Source of the DNA: Natronoflexus pectinivorans
GTDB lineage: Bacteria > Bacteroidota > Bacteroidia > Bacteroidales > Marinilabiliaceae
Direction of reading: 5' to 3'
Length of the DNA: 64,000 bases
Assembly: GCF_004345615.1 (NCBI RefSeq)
Contig: NZ_SLWK01000007.1
Location: 124,001 to 188,000, forward strand
The notes beneath the pieces were generated by a model. It had not been told where the DNA came from. It did no database searches and saw only the letters and a program-made list of their open reading frames with translations. The first letter of the stretch is position 1; every line of letters begins with the position of its first letter. Shown piece after piece: positions 9,829 through 18,559 of the stretch. A program made the position numbers and the translations under genes.

Positions 9829-10460
9829 TTTTGTTCGAGCATGCGGTTGATTTCTTCAGCTTTCTCAGGTTCATTTAATCGTTGATAGGAATTTCTAAGA
9901 AGCAGCAAATACCTGCGGTCCCTTGGATTCATTTCGCGTAATTCAAGAGCCATGTCTCTTACTTGTCTGAAGTCTTCGGAAAGATTTCTCAACTCACGTC
10001 TTAATAAGGCATATGTTGTTGCGTTTTCATTTTGGTGATATTTTCTCATTTCTGCTTGATATCTGTTTTCAGCACGGGTGTATTTATGGCGTGCACGGTG
10101 AAACAGTGCACCTTCATAGAATGGTTTATGGTCGGGCCATTTTTTCAATCTCTCTTCGTATTTTTCCAGAATTCCTTCGTGTTGCCCGGTTCTTTCCAGA
10201 GCTCGCATGTATGCACTCTGAAGATCTAAAACATCTTTATATTCAATTTCATCATAGATGCTTAGAGCCCATTCGAAATTTCCTTGTCGAACATTGCTGA
10301 CAAAAAGCTCTATGAGTCTTTCGTCGGCAAAACTAAGTTCAACAGCCGTTGTATCATTTGCCGGTTCCTGTGGAGGAGATGTTGCAAAAGAATGATGCAT
10401 AAAACCATGAAAAAGAGCGGCTGTGAATAGTAAAGCAGTAATGTTTTTAAGTTTATTCAT
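9825..10460 (-). CDS. Exported TPR-like protein, 211 aa
   Basis: An N-terminal signal sequence (hydrophobic residues about 7-25, ending near SFA) directs export. The mature part is helical, with repeated hairpin units: one around residues 50-105 (NFEWALSIYDEI, then the GQHEGILEKYEERL stretch) and a last pair around 165-208 ending PEKAEEINRMLEQ, which fits tetratricopeptide repeats. TPR proteins mediate protein-protein contacts; no partner can be named. The gene is convergent with sbcC, and their 3' ends overlap by 4 nt. A CAAAAATA sequence at 10486-10493 reads TATTTTTG on the gene's own strand, a fair match to the Bacteroidota -7 box. Confidence 0.7.
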   Translation of the reverse strand: MNKLKNITALLFTAALFHGFMHHSFATSPPQEPANDTTAVELSFADERLIELFVSNVRQGNFEWALSIYDEIEYKDVLDLQSAYMRALERTGQHEGILEKYEERLKKWPDHKPFYEGALFHRARHKYTRAENRYQAEMRKYHQNENATTYALLRRELRNLSEDFRQVRDMALELREMNPRDRRYLLLLRNSYQRLNEPEKAEEINRMLEQN

Positions 10461-10692
10461 ATCTTCAACGTTTAGTACCTGGATTCAAAAATAGTATTTT
10501 TCTCTTTTATTTTGGAAATCTTTGATCGATATTTGTAATTACAAGTCGGGCTGACTTTGAAGTAATTGTTTGTAATAATTTTAAAACAGCTACTTAGTAC
10601 CAATATAAAACTTATGCTTTATTTTTAATTCATTCCAATTGGTAATACAAATTTAATACCGTAAAACTGCGTTGGAAATTAATTTTTTAATT

Positions 10693-11703
10693 ATGAATAG
10701 AATCGTTTTTTTTTCGGTCATTTTATTAATTGTAAATTTGACTGTTGAGTCTCAGGGTGCAGAAAATGAAATTATAAATCGTATTTCGAGGTACGTCGGC
10801 GTAGAAACCCATAAAGATACGACCAGAATTCACGATCCGGTGATGATTAGAGAAGATGGTGTTTACTACATGTTTTCTACCGGATGGGGAATAACAATAT
10901 TTAGTTCACCCGACATGATTAATTGGAAACACGAATATCCTATTTTCACCGAAGTGCCAGAATGGACTTTGGAAATTGTTCCAGATTTCAGAGGTCATTT
11001 TTGGGCTCCGGATGTTGCCTTCTTTAATAATCAGTATTATGTCTACTATTCCGTATCATCCTTTGGGCGAAACACATCAGCCATTGGAGTTGTTACCAAC
11101 AAAACGTTGAATCCAGACAGCCCGGATTATGAATGGATTGATCATGGAGAAGTGATTCGCTCTATTCCTGGTGAAACTAACTGGAATGCCATTGATGCCA
11201 ATATTATTCTGAGTGAAGATGGAACTCCATATATGTCGTTCGGATCATTTTGGGGTGGTTTAATGTTAGCCGAATTGAATCCTGATGGATTGTCACTTGC
11301 ACATCCTATTGAGGATCTGACTCTTTTAGCAACTCGTACTACCGGGGAGAATCCCATTGAAGCGCCATTTATCTTTAAAAAGGATGATTATTATTATCTT
11401 TTTGTTTCGTTTGATTTTTGTTGCCGTGGAGAGGATAGCACATATAAGGTGGTCGTGGGTCGCTCAAATATAATCGAGGGTGAGTATTTTGATATGGATG
11501 GTCTTTCCATGTTAAAGGGAGGAGGTACTACCGTGGTTGAAGGTGGAAGTGGATACGCTGGAGTTGGGCACAATGCGGTGGTTTCGTTTGATGGAGTTGA
11601 TTATTTGGTATTTCATGCGTATGATATGAGCCGGGGAGGAGGAAGCTATTTGAGAATACTCCCTATTAGATGGGAAGATGGTTGGCCGGAAGTTGATTTT
11701 TAA
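10693..11703 (+). CDS. GH43 endo-alpha-1,5-arabinanase/arabinosidase-like enzyme, 336 aa
   Basis: I place the start at ATG 10693 rather than at the in-frame TTG 10672, because a clean signal peptide (MNRIVFFSVILLIVNL) begins there and no lipobox follows. The five-bladed beta-propeller family GH43 is indicated by the three acidic residues in their usual contexts: base Asp48 in RIHDPV, pKa-modulating Asp168 in NAIDANI, and acid Glu223 in PIEAPFI. HFWAPDVAF at about 102-110 is also typical of arabinanases. Predicted role: hydrolysis of alpha-1,5-linked arabinan side chains of pectin in the periplasm or outside the cell. It is a single gene 77 nt before the dehydrogenase operon and is functionally linked to the pectin genes further right. 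Exo versus endo action cannot be decided. Confidence 0.85.
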   Translation: MNRIVFFSVILLIVNLTVESQGAENEIINRISRYVGVETHKDTTRIHDPVMIREDGVYYMFSTGWGITIFSSPDMINWKHEYPIFTEVPEWTLEIVPDFRGHFWAPDVAFFNNQYYVYYSVSSFGRNTSAIGVVTNKTLNPDSPDYEWIDHGEVIRSIPGETNWNAIDANIILSEDGTPYMSFGSFWGGLMLAELNPDGLSLAHPIEDLTLLATRTTGENPIEAPFIFKKDDYYYLFVSFDFCCRGEDSTYKVVVGRSNIIEGEYFDMDGLSMLKGGGTTVVEGGSGYAGVGHNAVVSFDGVDYLVFHAYDMSRGGGSYLRILPIRWEDGWPEVDF

Positions 11704-11780
11704 TTTTGATCAAAAAATAAAACAACTTAACTTGTATTTACAAGTTGAGTTGTTTACATTTGCAGAAAAAAATATTGCAA

Positions 11781-13121
11781 ATGGCTACAGTAATTATTAT
11801 GCCCAAACAGGGGCAGTCCGTCGAAAGTTGCATCATAACTGAGTTTAACAAGAAGAAGGGAGACAAAGTAAACAAAGGAGATGTTTTATTTGCTTACGAA
11901 ACTGATAAAGCTTCATTTGAAGAAGAATCACCGATTGATGGTGTTTTATTAGAACTGTTCTTTGATGAAGGTGACGAAGTTCCGGTTCTCACAAATGTTT
12001 GTGTGGTTGGTGAGGAAGGCGAGTCTGTTGAGGATTTTCGTCCTGGAGGTGATGAAGGTGCGTCAAAAACAATAGAAACACCTGAAAAAGAAATAGTCGA
12101 ATCAACATCGATAACGGAAGATGCAGCACCTGCTCAAACTCCCGAACCACCTGCTTCAGCAAATCAAAGTTTCGGAGTTTCACCGAGGGCTCGCAATCTG
12201 GCTGAAAAGAATGGTATAGATCTGCAGAGCATTGCTGGGACTGGTCCTGGAGGACGGGTTATAGAGCGTGATGTTTCTTCTGCATCACAAAAGCAGGGAA
12301 AAGTTACACCACTTGCAAAGCAATTAATTGCTGAGGAAAATCTTCAAGCAGGGGTAGGTTCGGGATTGGGAGGAATGATAACTTCCAACGATCTGCAATC
12401 TGGAAATCCGGTTTATGGTGAAGGTTTTGAAATAAAACCACTTACCAATATGCGTAAGCTCATTGCAAAAGCAATGCACGCATCACTTCAAAATTCTGCA
12501 CAATTAACACATCATCTGGGTGCCGATGCCCGAAGAATTCTTGAACTGCGTAAAAAAGCGAAAGCCGCATTGGATAATGGGTATCCGATTAACATTACGC
12601 TGAACGACATGATCTGCTTTGCCGTAATTAAGGCATTAAAGCAATTCCCACAAGTAAATGCTCATTTTATGGGCGATGGAATGAAGTTGTTTAAGAAGGT
12701 GCATTTTGGTTTGGCGGTTGATACCGATCGAGGACTAATGGTTCCTGTGGTTAAAAATGCCGATGATTTATCCATAAAAGGTTTGGCGAGCCAATTTAAA
12801 GAGATTGCCAATGCTTGCCGCAAGGGAGGTATTTCACCTGAGTTGCTGGCTTCAGATGCAGCATCTTTTACAGTTTCCAATCTCGGGAATTATGGAGTTG
12901 AAATGTTTACACCAGTCATAAATTTACCCCAGGTAGCTATTTTGGGAGTTAACACCATAGTTCCACGGCCAAAAGATTTAGGTGATGGCGTTTATGGCTT
13001 TGTGCCATATCTTGGGCTGAGTCTTACTTACGATCACCGGGCTCTGGATGGAGGAGAAGCAACGCGCTTCGTAAAGCAGGTGGCCATTGAAATTGAGAAC
13101 CTGGAAATTGACTTTATTTAA
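11781..13121 (+). CDS. 2-oxo acid dehydrogenase E2 (dihydrolipoamide acyltransferase), 446 aa
   Basis: The start at ATG 11781 is chosen over the upstream in-frame TTG at 11745 because the lipoyl domain begins exactly there. Lipoyl domain: residues 1-80 with the lipoylated lysine in ETDKAS (Lys43). A Pro/Ala/Glu-rich linker runs to about 130. Two peripheral-subunit-binding domains follow in tandem, 132-166 (SPRARNLAEKNGID, TGPGGRV) and 174-206 (TPLAKQLIAEENL, GSGLGG). The catalytic CAT domain ends with the acyltransferase motif DHRALDGG. It transfers acyl groups from E1 to CoA in the cytoplasm. The next two genes encode E3 and E1. The acyl substrate (pyruvate, branched-chain acid or acetoin) is not settled by the sequence. 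Confidence 0.93.
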   Translation: MATVIIMPKQGQSVESCIITEFNKKKGDKVNKGDVLFAYETDKASFEEESPIDGVLLELFFDEGDEVPVLTNVCVVGEEGESVEDFRPGGDEGASKTIETPEKEIVESTSITEDAAPAQTPEPPASANQSFGVSPRARNLAEKNGIDLQSIAGTGPGGRVIERDVSSASQKQGKVTPLAKQLIAEENLQAGVGSGLGGMITSNDLQSGNPVYGEGFEIKPLTNMRKLIAKAMHASLQNSAQLTHHLGADARRILELRKKAKAALDNGYPINITLNDMICFAVIKALKQFPQVNAHFMGDGMKLFKKVHFGLAVDTDRGLMVPVVKNADDLSIKGLASQFKEIANACRKGGISPELLASDAASFTVSNLGNYGVEMFTPVINLPQVAILGVNTIVPRPKDLGDGVYGFVPYLGLSLTYDHRALDGGEATRFVKQVAIEIENLEIDFI

Positions 13122-13201
13122 AAGAGATGTATAGATGATATGCGAATAGATAGAAAAGATAAATCATAACATTTCTTTTTAGTGTATCAATCTTTCTAAA
13201 A

Positions 13202-13260
13202 TTCTATTATCTAACAATCTAACATCTAAGAGTCTAGTATCTAACGGTCTAATAATCTAT
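13202..13260. repeat. Degenerate TCTAA-type tandem repeat
   Basis: About 60 nt in the E2-E3 gap consist of irregular repeats of TATCTAAC/TCTAA(G) units, 6-10 nt apart. It resembles the low-complexity spacer at 63707-63784 in style. It encodes nothing and has no CRISPR-like spacers. Confidence 0.6.
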
Positions 13261-13267
13261 ACAAAGC

Positions 13268-14623
13268 ATGTACAATTTAGCAATTATAGGTGGCGGTCCT
13301 GCCGGTTATGTAGCTGCAGAAAGAGCAGGTGCAAAAGGGTTAAAGGTGATTCTTTTTGAGAAAAAAGATCTGGGTGGTGTATGCCTCAATGAAGGTTGCA
13401 TTCCTACCAAAACTCTGCTTTATAGCGCCAAACTTTTAGATAATGCCAAAGCCGGTGAGAAATATGGTATTACGGCTGAAAATGTTTCTTTCGATTTTTC
13501 AAAAATGATGGCTCGTAAGAACAAAGTGGTAAAGAAGTTGGTAGGCGGCGTAGGGATGAAAATGAAACACCACAAAGTTGAAACAGTAAAGTCAAAAGCA
13601 ATTATTAAGAGCAGGACGGCTTCAGGCATAGAAATAGAAGCAGAAGGTCAGTTATTTTTGGCTGAAAATGTGCTCATCTCCACCGGTTCTGAAGCTTCAG
13701 TTCCTCCAATACCAGGACTTAAAGAGGCAGGTGACGTGATTGTAACCAATCGCGAGATTCTGCAATTAAGCGAGTTGCCTAAATCATTAGTGGTAATTGG
13801 TGGAGGTGTAATCGGTACTGAGTTTGCCAGTTTTTTCAGTAGCCTTGGAACCAAAGTAACGGTCATTGAGATGTTGGACGAAATTTTAACCGGCATGGAT
13901 CGTCAAATGAGTGCCATGCTTCGGAAAATGCTTGAGAAAAAAGGGGTTGAGTTTCATCTTTCTTCTAAGGTCACTGAGGTTAAAGGAAATGTTGTGGTAT
14001 TTGAAAAGGATGGAAAATCTGATTCAGCACAGGGTGAAAAAATATTGCTAAGTGTTGGTCGCCGACCTAATATAGAAGGCGTTGGGCTTGAAAATATTGG
14101 GGTCGAATTATTCCGAGGAGGAATTAAGGTAGATCAACACATGCGCACAAATATTCCAAATGTTTATGCTGCAGGCGATGTTACCGGATTCTCCTTATTG
14201 GCACATACAGCAAGCCGCGAGGGTGAAGTTGTGGTTAATAATCTTACCGGGCGAAAAGATGTGATGCGTTACAATGCCATTCCCGGTGTTGTATATACCA
14301 ATCCTGAATTTTCCGGAGTAGGAATTACAGAAGACGTTGCAAAGGCGAAAAAGATTCCATATAAAGTAGCTACTTTACCAATGGCGTATGCCGGACGGTT
14401 TGTAGCTGAAAATGAAGGGGGAGAAGGGTTATGTAAAGTTTTGGTAGGAGAAAAATATGGTGAAATATTGGGTGTTCACATGCTTGGAAATCCCTCCAGC
14501 GAAATGATTTATGGTGCTGTAATGGCCATAGAAAATGAAATGACTTTAAAAGAGATGGAAGAGGTTGTTTTTCCTCATCCCACCGTTTCTGAAATATTTA
14601 AGGAAAACGTTTTTGCCTTTTAA
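13268..14623 (+). CDS. lpdA: Dihydrolipoyl dehydrogenase (E3), 451 aa
   Basis: FAD-binding GGGPAG at residues 8-13, the redox disulfide motif GGVCLNEGCIPTK (Cys39, Cys44), an NAD-binding IGGGVIGTEFA loop in the middle, the AAGDV flavin motif, and the C-terminal catalytic dyad in HPTVSE (His437, Glu442). All active-site parts are intact and the length is normal. It reoxidises the dihydrolipoyl group of E2 with NAD+. It lies between E2 (146 nt upstream) and the fused E1 (87 nt downstream), all on the same strand. Its last codons lie inside a perfect 26-bp palindrome. Confidence 0.96.
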   Translation: MYNLAIIGGGPAGYVAAERAGAKGLKVILFEKKDLGGVCLNEGCIPTKTLLYSAKLLDNAKAGEKYGITAENVSFDFSKMMARKNKVVKKLVGGVGMKMKHHKVETVKSKAIIKSRTASGIEIEAEGQLFLAENVLISTGSEASVPPIPGLKEAGDVIVTNREILQLSELPKSLVVIGGGVIGTEFASFFSSLGTKVTVIEMLDEILTGMDRQMSAMLRKMLEKKGVEFHLSSKVTEVKGNVVVFEKDGKSDSAQGEKILLSVGRRPNIEGVGLENIGVELFRGGIKVDQHMRTNIPNVYAAGDVTGFSLLAHTASREGEVVVNNLTGRKDVMRYNAIPGVVYTNPEFSGVGITEDVAKAKKIPYKVATLPMAYAGRFVAENEGGEGLCKVLVGEKYGEILGVHMLGNPSSEMIYGAVMAIENEMTLKEMEEVVFPHPTVSEIFKENVFAF

Positions 14624-14634
14624 AAGGCAAAAAC
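14609..14634 (+). other. Perfect 26-bp palindrome across the lpdA stop codon
   Basis: GTTTTTGCCTTTT (14609-14621) is followed immediately by its exact reverse complement (14622-14634). It covers the final codons and stop of lpdA. It may act as a partial terminator or mRNA-stabilising hairpin that lowers expression of the downstream E1 gene; the role is inferred. Confidence 0.5.
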
Positions 14635-14710
14635 ATCCATCTTACATGAATGGGAGATAAAAAATCTTCCACATCAAATAGCAAAAAAAATATAATAAAT
14701 AAAACAGACT

Positions 14711-17179
14711 ATGCCTAAAGTACAGTTTCTTGATCCCAACGAATCCCGAAAGGGTGGAAGTATTGAGTTTAAACCGATTCCGGTTAATCAGTACAACAAA
14801 ACGGTTAAGGATGAATTAAAGAATTTTTCCAAAGATGAACTGATTCGCATTTATCATGACATGGTGGTAATTCGTGAATTTGAAACCATGCTGAACTTAA
14901 TTAAAACAACAGGAGAATATAATGGGGTGTCTTATAATCATCCCGGACCAGCCCACTTGTCTATTGGACAGGAGGCTGCTGCTGTGGGAATGGCATTTAC
15001 CTTAACGGTAGAAGATTTTATTTTTGGATCTCACCGGAGCCACGGAGAAATTTTGGCTAAAGGATTAAGCGCCATTGCCAAATTGAGCGATGATGAGTTA
15101 TTGGAAATCATGGAGAAGTTTTTTGATGGATCAACGCTTAGTGTCGTGAAGAATGGATTTAATGGTTCGATAAAGGAATTGGGGCGTAGATTTTTGATTT
15201 ATGGCACACTTGCGGAGGTTTTTGCGCGGGAAACAGGATTCAATAAGGGATTGGGAGGTAGTATGCATGCCTTTTTTACACCGTTTGGAGTTTACCCCAA
15301 CAATGCCATTGTTGGAGGGAGTGGGGACATTGCCGTAGGAGCAGCCTTATTCAAAAAAGTAAACCGGAAACCCGGTATGGTGGTTGCAAACATTGGTGAT
15401 GCATCTATGGCTTGCGGTCCGGTTTGGGAAGGAATCACTTTTGCCGCTATGGATCAATTCACCAAACTTTGGGAAGGCGACATGAAAGGTGGACTTCCGG
15501 TTATTTTCAATGTAATGAACAACCAATACGGAATGGGTGGTCAAACCTGTGGTGAAACCATGGGATATGGAATGGCTGCTCGTATTGGAGCCGGGGTTAA
15601 TGAAGATCAAATGCATGCCGAACGAGTGGATGGTTATAATCCGTTGGCGGTTATTGATGCCTATAAGCGTAAACGAAAAGTTATAGAAGAGAAACGTGGT
15701 CCTGTATTGCTCGAGGTGCTTACCTACCGTTATTCCGGACACTCTCCGTCAGATGCTTCGTCGTATAGAAGCAAAGAGGAGGTGGAAGCCTGGCAATCAC
15801 ACGACAGCATTGTCGGATATGGAAAACAATTGGTTGAAGCCGGTGTCGCCACCGAAAAAGATTTGGATACTGTTTCTGAAGATGTGAAAAGCATCATATT
15901 TGATATGTTTAAGTTATCCATTGATCCCGAGGTTTCTCCATACATGGATATGGAAAAGCATCCTGAGTTGATTGGAGACATGATGTTTTCCAATGAATCA
16001 GTGGATGCCATGTTGCCAGGTAAAGCAGAGGTAAATCATAAAATGTCCGAGAATGCACGTGTTAAACAGCTGGAGAAAAAAGAGCGTTTTGCCTTCGATA
16101 AAGATGGAAAGCCATTCTCTAAAATGAAACAATACCAGTTGCGCGACGGGATTTTTGAGGCAATTATTGACCGTTTTTATAAAGATCCTTCGCTGGTTGC
16201 TTATGGAGAAGAAAACCGGGACTGGGGTGGTGCCTTTGCCGTATACCGTGGGTTGACAGAAGCATTGCCATATCACCGGCTTTTTAACTCACCCATTGCC
16301 GAAGCTGCAATTGCAGGAACTGCAATTGGCTATGCTATGTGCGGAGGCCGGGTGATTCCTGAAATCATGTACTGTGACTTTTTAGGACGCAGTGGCGATG
16401 AGGTCTTTAATCAGCTGCCTAAATGGCAGGCAATGAGTGGTAATGTGTTGAAAATGCCTGTGGTCATGCGTGTTTCTGTAGGGTCAAAATATGGAGCACA
16501 GCACAGTCAGGACTGGACTTCTCTGGTGGCTCACATACCTGGATTGAAGGTTGTTTTTCCCGCAACTCCTTACGATGCAAAAGGGTTAATGAATTCTGCA
16601 CTACAAGGGACTGATCCAGTGATTTATTTCGAGAGTCAGAGGCTTTACGACATCGGGGAGCAGTTTCACGAAGATGGGGTTCCTGCCGGATATTATGAAA
16701 TTCCGTTTGGAGAACCCGATGTTAAAAGAGAAGGAAAGGATGTTACTATTTTAACAATTGGTGCAACACTGTATCGTGCTCTTGATGCCGCCAAAATACT
16801 TGAGGAAAAACATGGAATGTCCGCAGAAATTATTGATGCGCGTTCTTTGGTGCCTTTTAACTATGAAAAAGTAATTGAATCGGTTAAGAAAACCGGACGC
16901 ATCATCATTTCCGGAGATGCCACTGCACGTGGTTCATTCCTGAATGATTTGGCACGAAACATTGCAGAATTGGCGTTTGATTACCTTGATGCACCTCCGG
17001 TTGTGGTTGGGTCGCGAAACTGGATTACGCCTGCATTTGAGTTGGAAGACAGTTTTTTCCCGCAGCCTGATTGGTTCATAGATGCCATTCATGAAAAAAT
17101 GGTTCCGTTGAAAGGACATGTGTGTAAAAGCAATTTCACAGATTCAGAGCAGATCAGAAGATCCAGATTGGGGGTGTAG
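14711..17179 (+). CDS. Fused E1 alpha-beta subunit of a 2-oxo acid dehydrogenase, 822 aa
   Basis: Residues about 35-430 are the E1-alpha part, with SHRSHGEILA (active-site His region) and the thiamine-diphosphate motif that starts at NIGDAS and ends at NN in FNVMNNQYG. Residues about 475-822 are the transketolase-like E1-beta part, starting near QYQLRDG, with YGEENRDWGGAF, the RSGDEVFNQL stretch and a C-terminal domain (TIGATLY, GDATARGSFL). Many bacteria make the two halves as separate proteins; fusion in this order is seen in several Bacteroidota. It decarboxylates a 2-oxo acid and passes the acyl group to lipoyl-E2. It ends the E2-E3-E1 operon. Substrate specificity is unresolved. Confidence 0.9.
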   Translation: MPKVQFLDPNESRKGGSIEFKPIPVNQYNKTVKDELKNFSKDELIRIYHDMVVIREFETMLNLIKTTGEYNGVSYNHPGPAHLSIGQEAAAVGMAFTLTVEDFIFGSHRSHGEILAKGLSAIAKLSDDELLEIMEKFFDGSTLSVVKNGFNGSIKELGRRFLIYGTLAEVFARETGFNKGLGGSMHAFFTPFGVYPNNAIVGGSGDIAVGAALFKKVNRKPGMVVANIGDASMACGPVWEGITFAAMDQFTKLWEGDMKGGLPVIFNVMNNQYGMGGQTCGETMGYGMAARIGAGVNEDQMHAERVDGYNPLAVIDAYKRKRKVIEEKRGPVLLEVLTYRYSGHSPSDASSYRSKEEVEAWQSHDSIVGYGKQLVEAGVATEKDLDTVSEDVKSIIFDMFKLSIDPEVSPYMDMEKHPELIGDMMFSNESVDAMLPGKAEVNHKMSENARVKQLEKKERFAFDKDGKPFSKMKQYQLRDGIFEAIIDRFYKDPSLVAYGEENRDWGGAFAVYRGLTEALPYHRLFNSPIAEAAIAGTAIGYAMCGGRVIPEIMYCDFLGRSGDEVFNQLPKWQAMSGNVLKMPVVMRVSVGSKYGAQHSQDWTSLVAHIPGLKVVFPATPYDAKGLMNSALQGTDPVIYFESQRLYDIGEQFHEDGVPAGYYEIPFGEPDVKREGKDVTILTIGATLYRALDAAKILEEKHGMSAEIIDARSLVPFNYEKVIESVKKTGRIIISGDATARGSFLNDLARNIAELAFDYLDAPPVVVGSRNWITPAFELEDSFFPQPDWFIDAIHEKMVPLKGHVCKSNFTDSEQIRRSRLGV

Positions 17180-17302
17180 TTTGAAATGCTTTAGATGGAT
17201 TAGAAAATGGAGTTACAACCATACCGTGATCTCAATATTTTTCTCTGTCTGTAATTCTGCTTTCTAAAAATTGATAAGTTTTTTTGTAAATATTTTTCAA
17301 GT

Positions 17303-18523
17303 ATGAATTATTATTTAAAATTTCCCGATAAAGCCACTCTTTTGCAAAAGGCAGAAGATATTCAGGATTGGAAGTCTGTAAAGGTAAATTCTCACCTGCA
17401 CACACCATATTCCTTTAGTGCTTTTGATTCTGTGCCGCAAGCGCTCGATATGGCACTAAAGCAAGGAGTGCGTGTGGTTGGAATTAACGATTTTTACACC
17501 ACCAATGGTTATCCTGAATGGGCTTCAGAATGCAACAAGCGCGGGTTATTCCCGCTTTTTAATATTGAGTTCATCAGTTTGAATAAAGAAGACCAGGCAA
17601 ATGGTATCAGGGTGAATGATCCAAATAATCCCGGACGCACATATTTGAGTGGGAAAGGACTTTCTTATCCCTTTAAACTTGATAATCCCTGGTTACAGCA
17701 ACTATTGGATGTGCGTAACGAGTCGAACAGGCATGTTGAGTCTATGTGTCAAAAGTTGAACGGGATATTAGAAAGCATAAAATCTCCTTTTAATCTCTCA
17801 TTTTCAGAGATTGAAAAAGAGATGACAAACGGGAATGTCAGAGAAAGACACTTAGCAAAGGCATTGAGGTTAAAGGTGGAGGAACGTTTTTCCTCGTTAG
17901 AGGAAAAACTCGCTTTTTATCATGAATTGTTCGGCGGAAAGGATTTAAAATCATCTTTAGATGATTTTGCCGCAGTTGAAAATGAAATTCGTGGGAACCT
18001 TCTAAAGGCAGGAGGAGGGGCATTTGTTCCTGAAGATCCAAAAGCCTTTTTGGAAATGGAAACGGTTAGGCAAATCATTCTTCAAGCCGGCGGTATTCCA
18101 ACCTACCCTTTTCTTGCCGACGATGCCAATGGCAATTTTACCGATTTTGAGAACGACCTTGAAAAAGTAGCCGAAATATTGAAATCAAGGGGGATTGCCT
18201 CTGTTGAGTTCATAACAACCCGCAACAGTGTGTATGTGCTGGAAAAATATGCAGGCTATTTATATGATAACGGATTTGCAGTAACCTTCGGGTCTGAACA
18301 TAACTCTCCTGCCATGGAACCCATTGAACTGTTTGCAAGGAACATTACTCCTTTAACCGATCGGTTAAAGGAGATAAATCTTCGAGGAGCAGCGTTGATA
18401 GCTACGCATCAGTTTTTTGTTTCAAAGGGCGAACAGGGATATGTAAACAAAGATGGTATGGCTGATGTCTCAAAACGCGAAGAGTTTGAGAAAATTGGCA
18501 GAGCTATAATCAGTCTTGCTTAA
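17303..18523 (+). CDS. PHP-domain protein (putative metal-dependent phosphoesterase), 406 aa
   Basis: The start of the protein holds the PHP signature NSHLHTPYSFS (His31, His33). GINDFY supplies the next Asp, and a later GSEHNSP motif carries conserved Glu and His. These are the metal-ligand contexts of the polymerase-and-histidinol-phosphatase fold. Between them lies a helical insert (about residues 130-240). No signal peptide, so it is cytoplasmic. It is the first gene of a three-gene unit with the class II aldolase/dehydrogenase (36-nt gap) and the SorE-like dehydrogenase, which suggests a step in deoxysugar or sugar-phosphate metabolism. The substrate is unknown; naming it a phosphatase would be a guess. 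Confidence 0.75.
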   Translation: MNYYLKFPDKATLLQKAEDIQDWKSVKVNSHLHTPYSFSAFDSVPQALDMALKQGVRVVGINDFYTTNGYPEWASECNKRGLFPLFNIEFISLNKEDQANGIRVNDPNNPGRTYLSGKGLSYPFKLDNPWLQQLLDVRNESNRHVESMCQKLNGILESIKSPFNLSFSEIEKEMTNGNVRERHLAKALRLKVEERFSSLEEKLAFYHELFGGKDLKSSLDDFAAVENEIRGNLLKAGGGAFVPEDPKAFLEMETVRQIILQAGGIPTYPFLADDANGNFTDFENDLEKVAEILKSRGIASVEFITTRNSVYVLEKYAGYLYDNGFAVTFGSEHNSPAMEPIELFARNITPLTDRLKEINLRGAALIATHQFFVSKGEQGYVNKDGMADVSKREEFEKIGRAIISLA

Positions 18524-18559
18524 GGTTCTTATAATTCAAAACGAAAACCAAACACAAAC

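Noticed and set aside
10672-10692. TTG start for the GH43 gene
   Set aside because: The extra residues would precede a perfect signal peptide that begins at ATG 10693. For the same kind of reason the TTG starts at 11745, 24611 and 30628 were not used.
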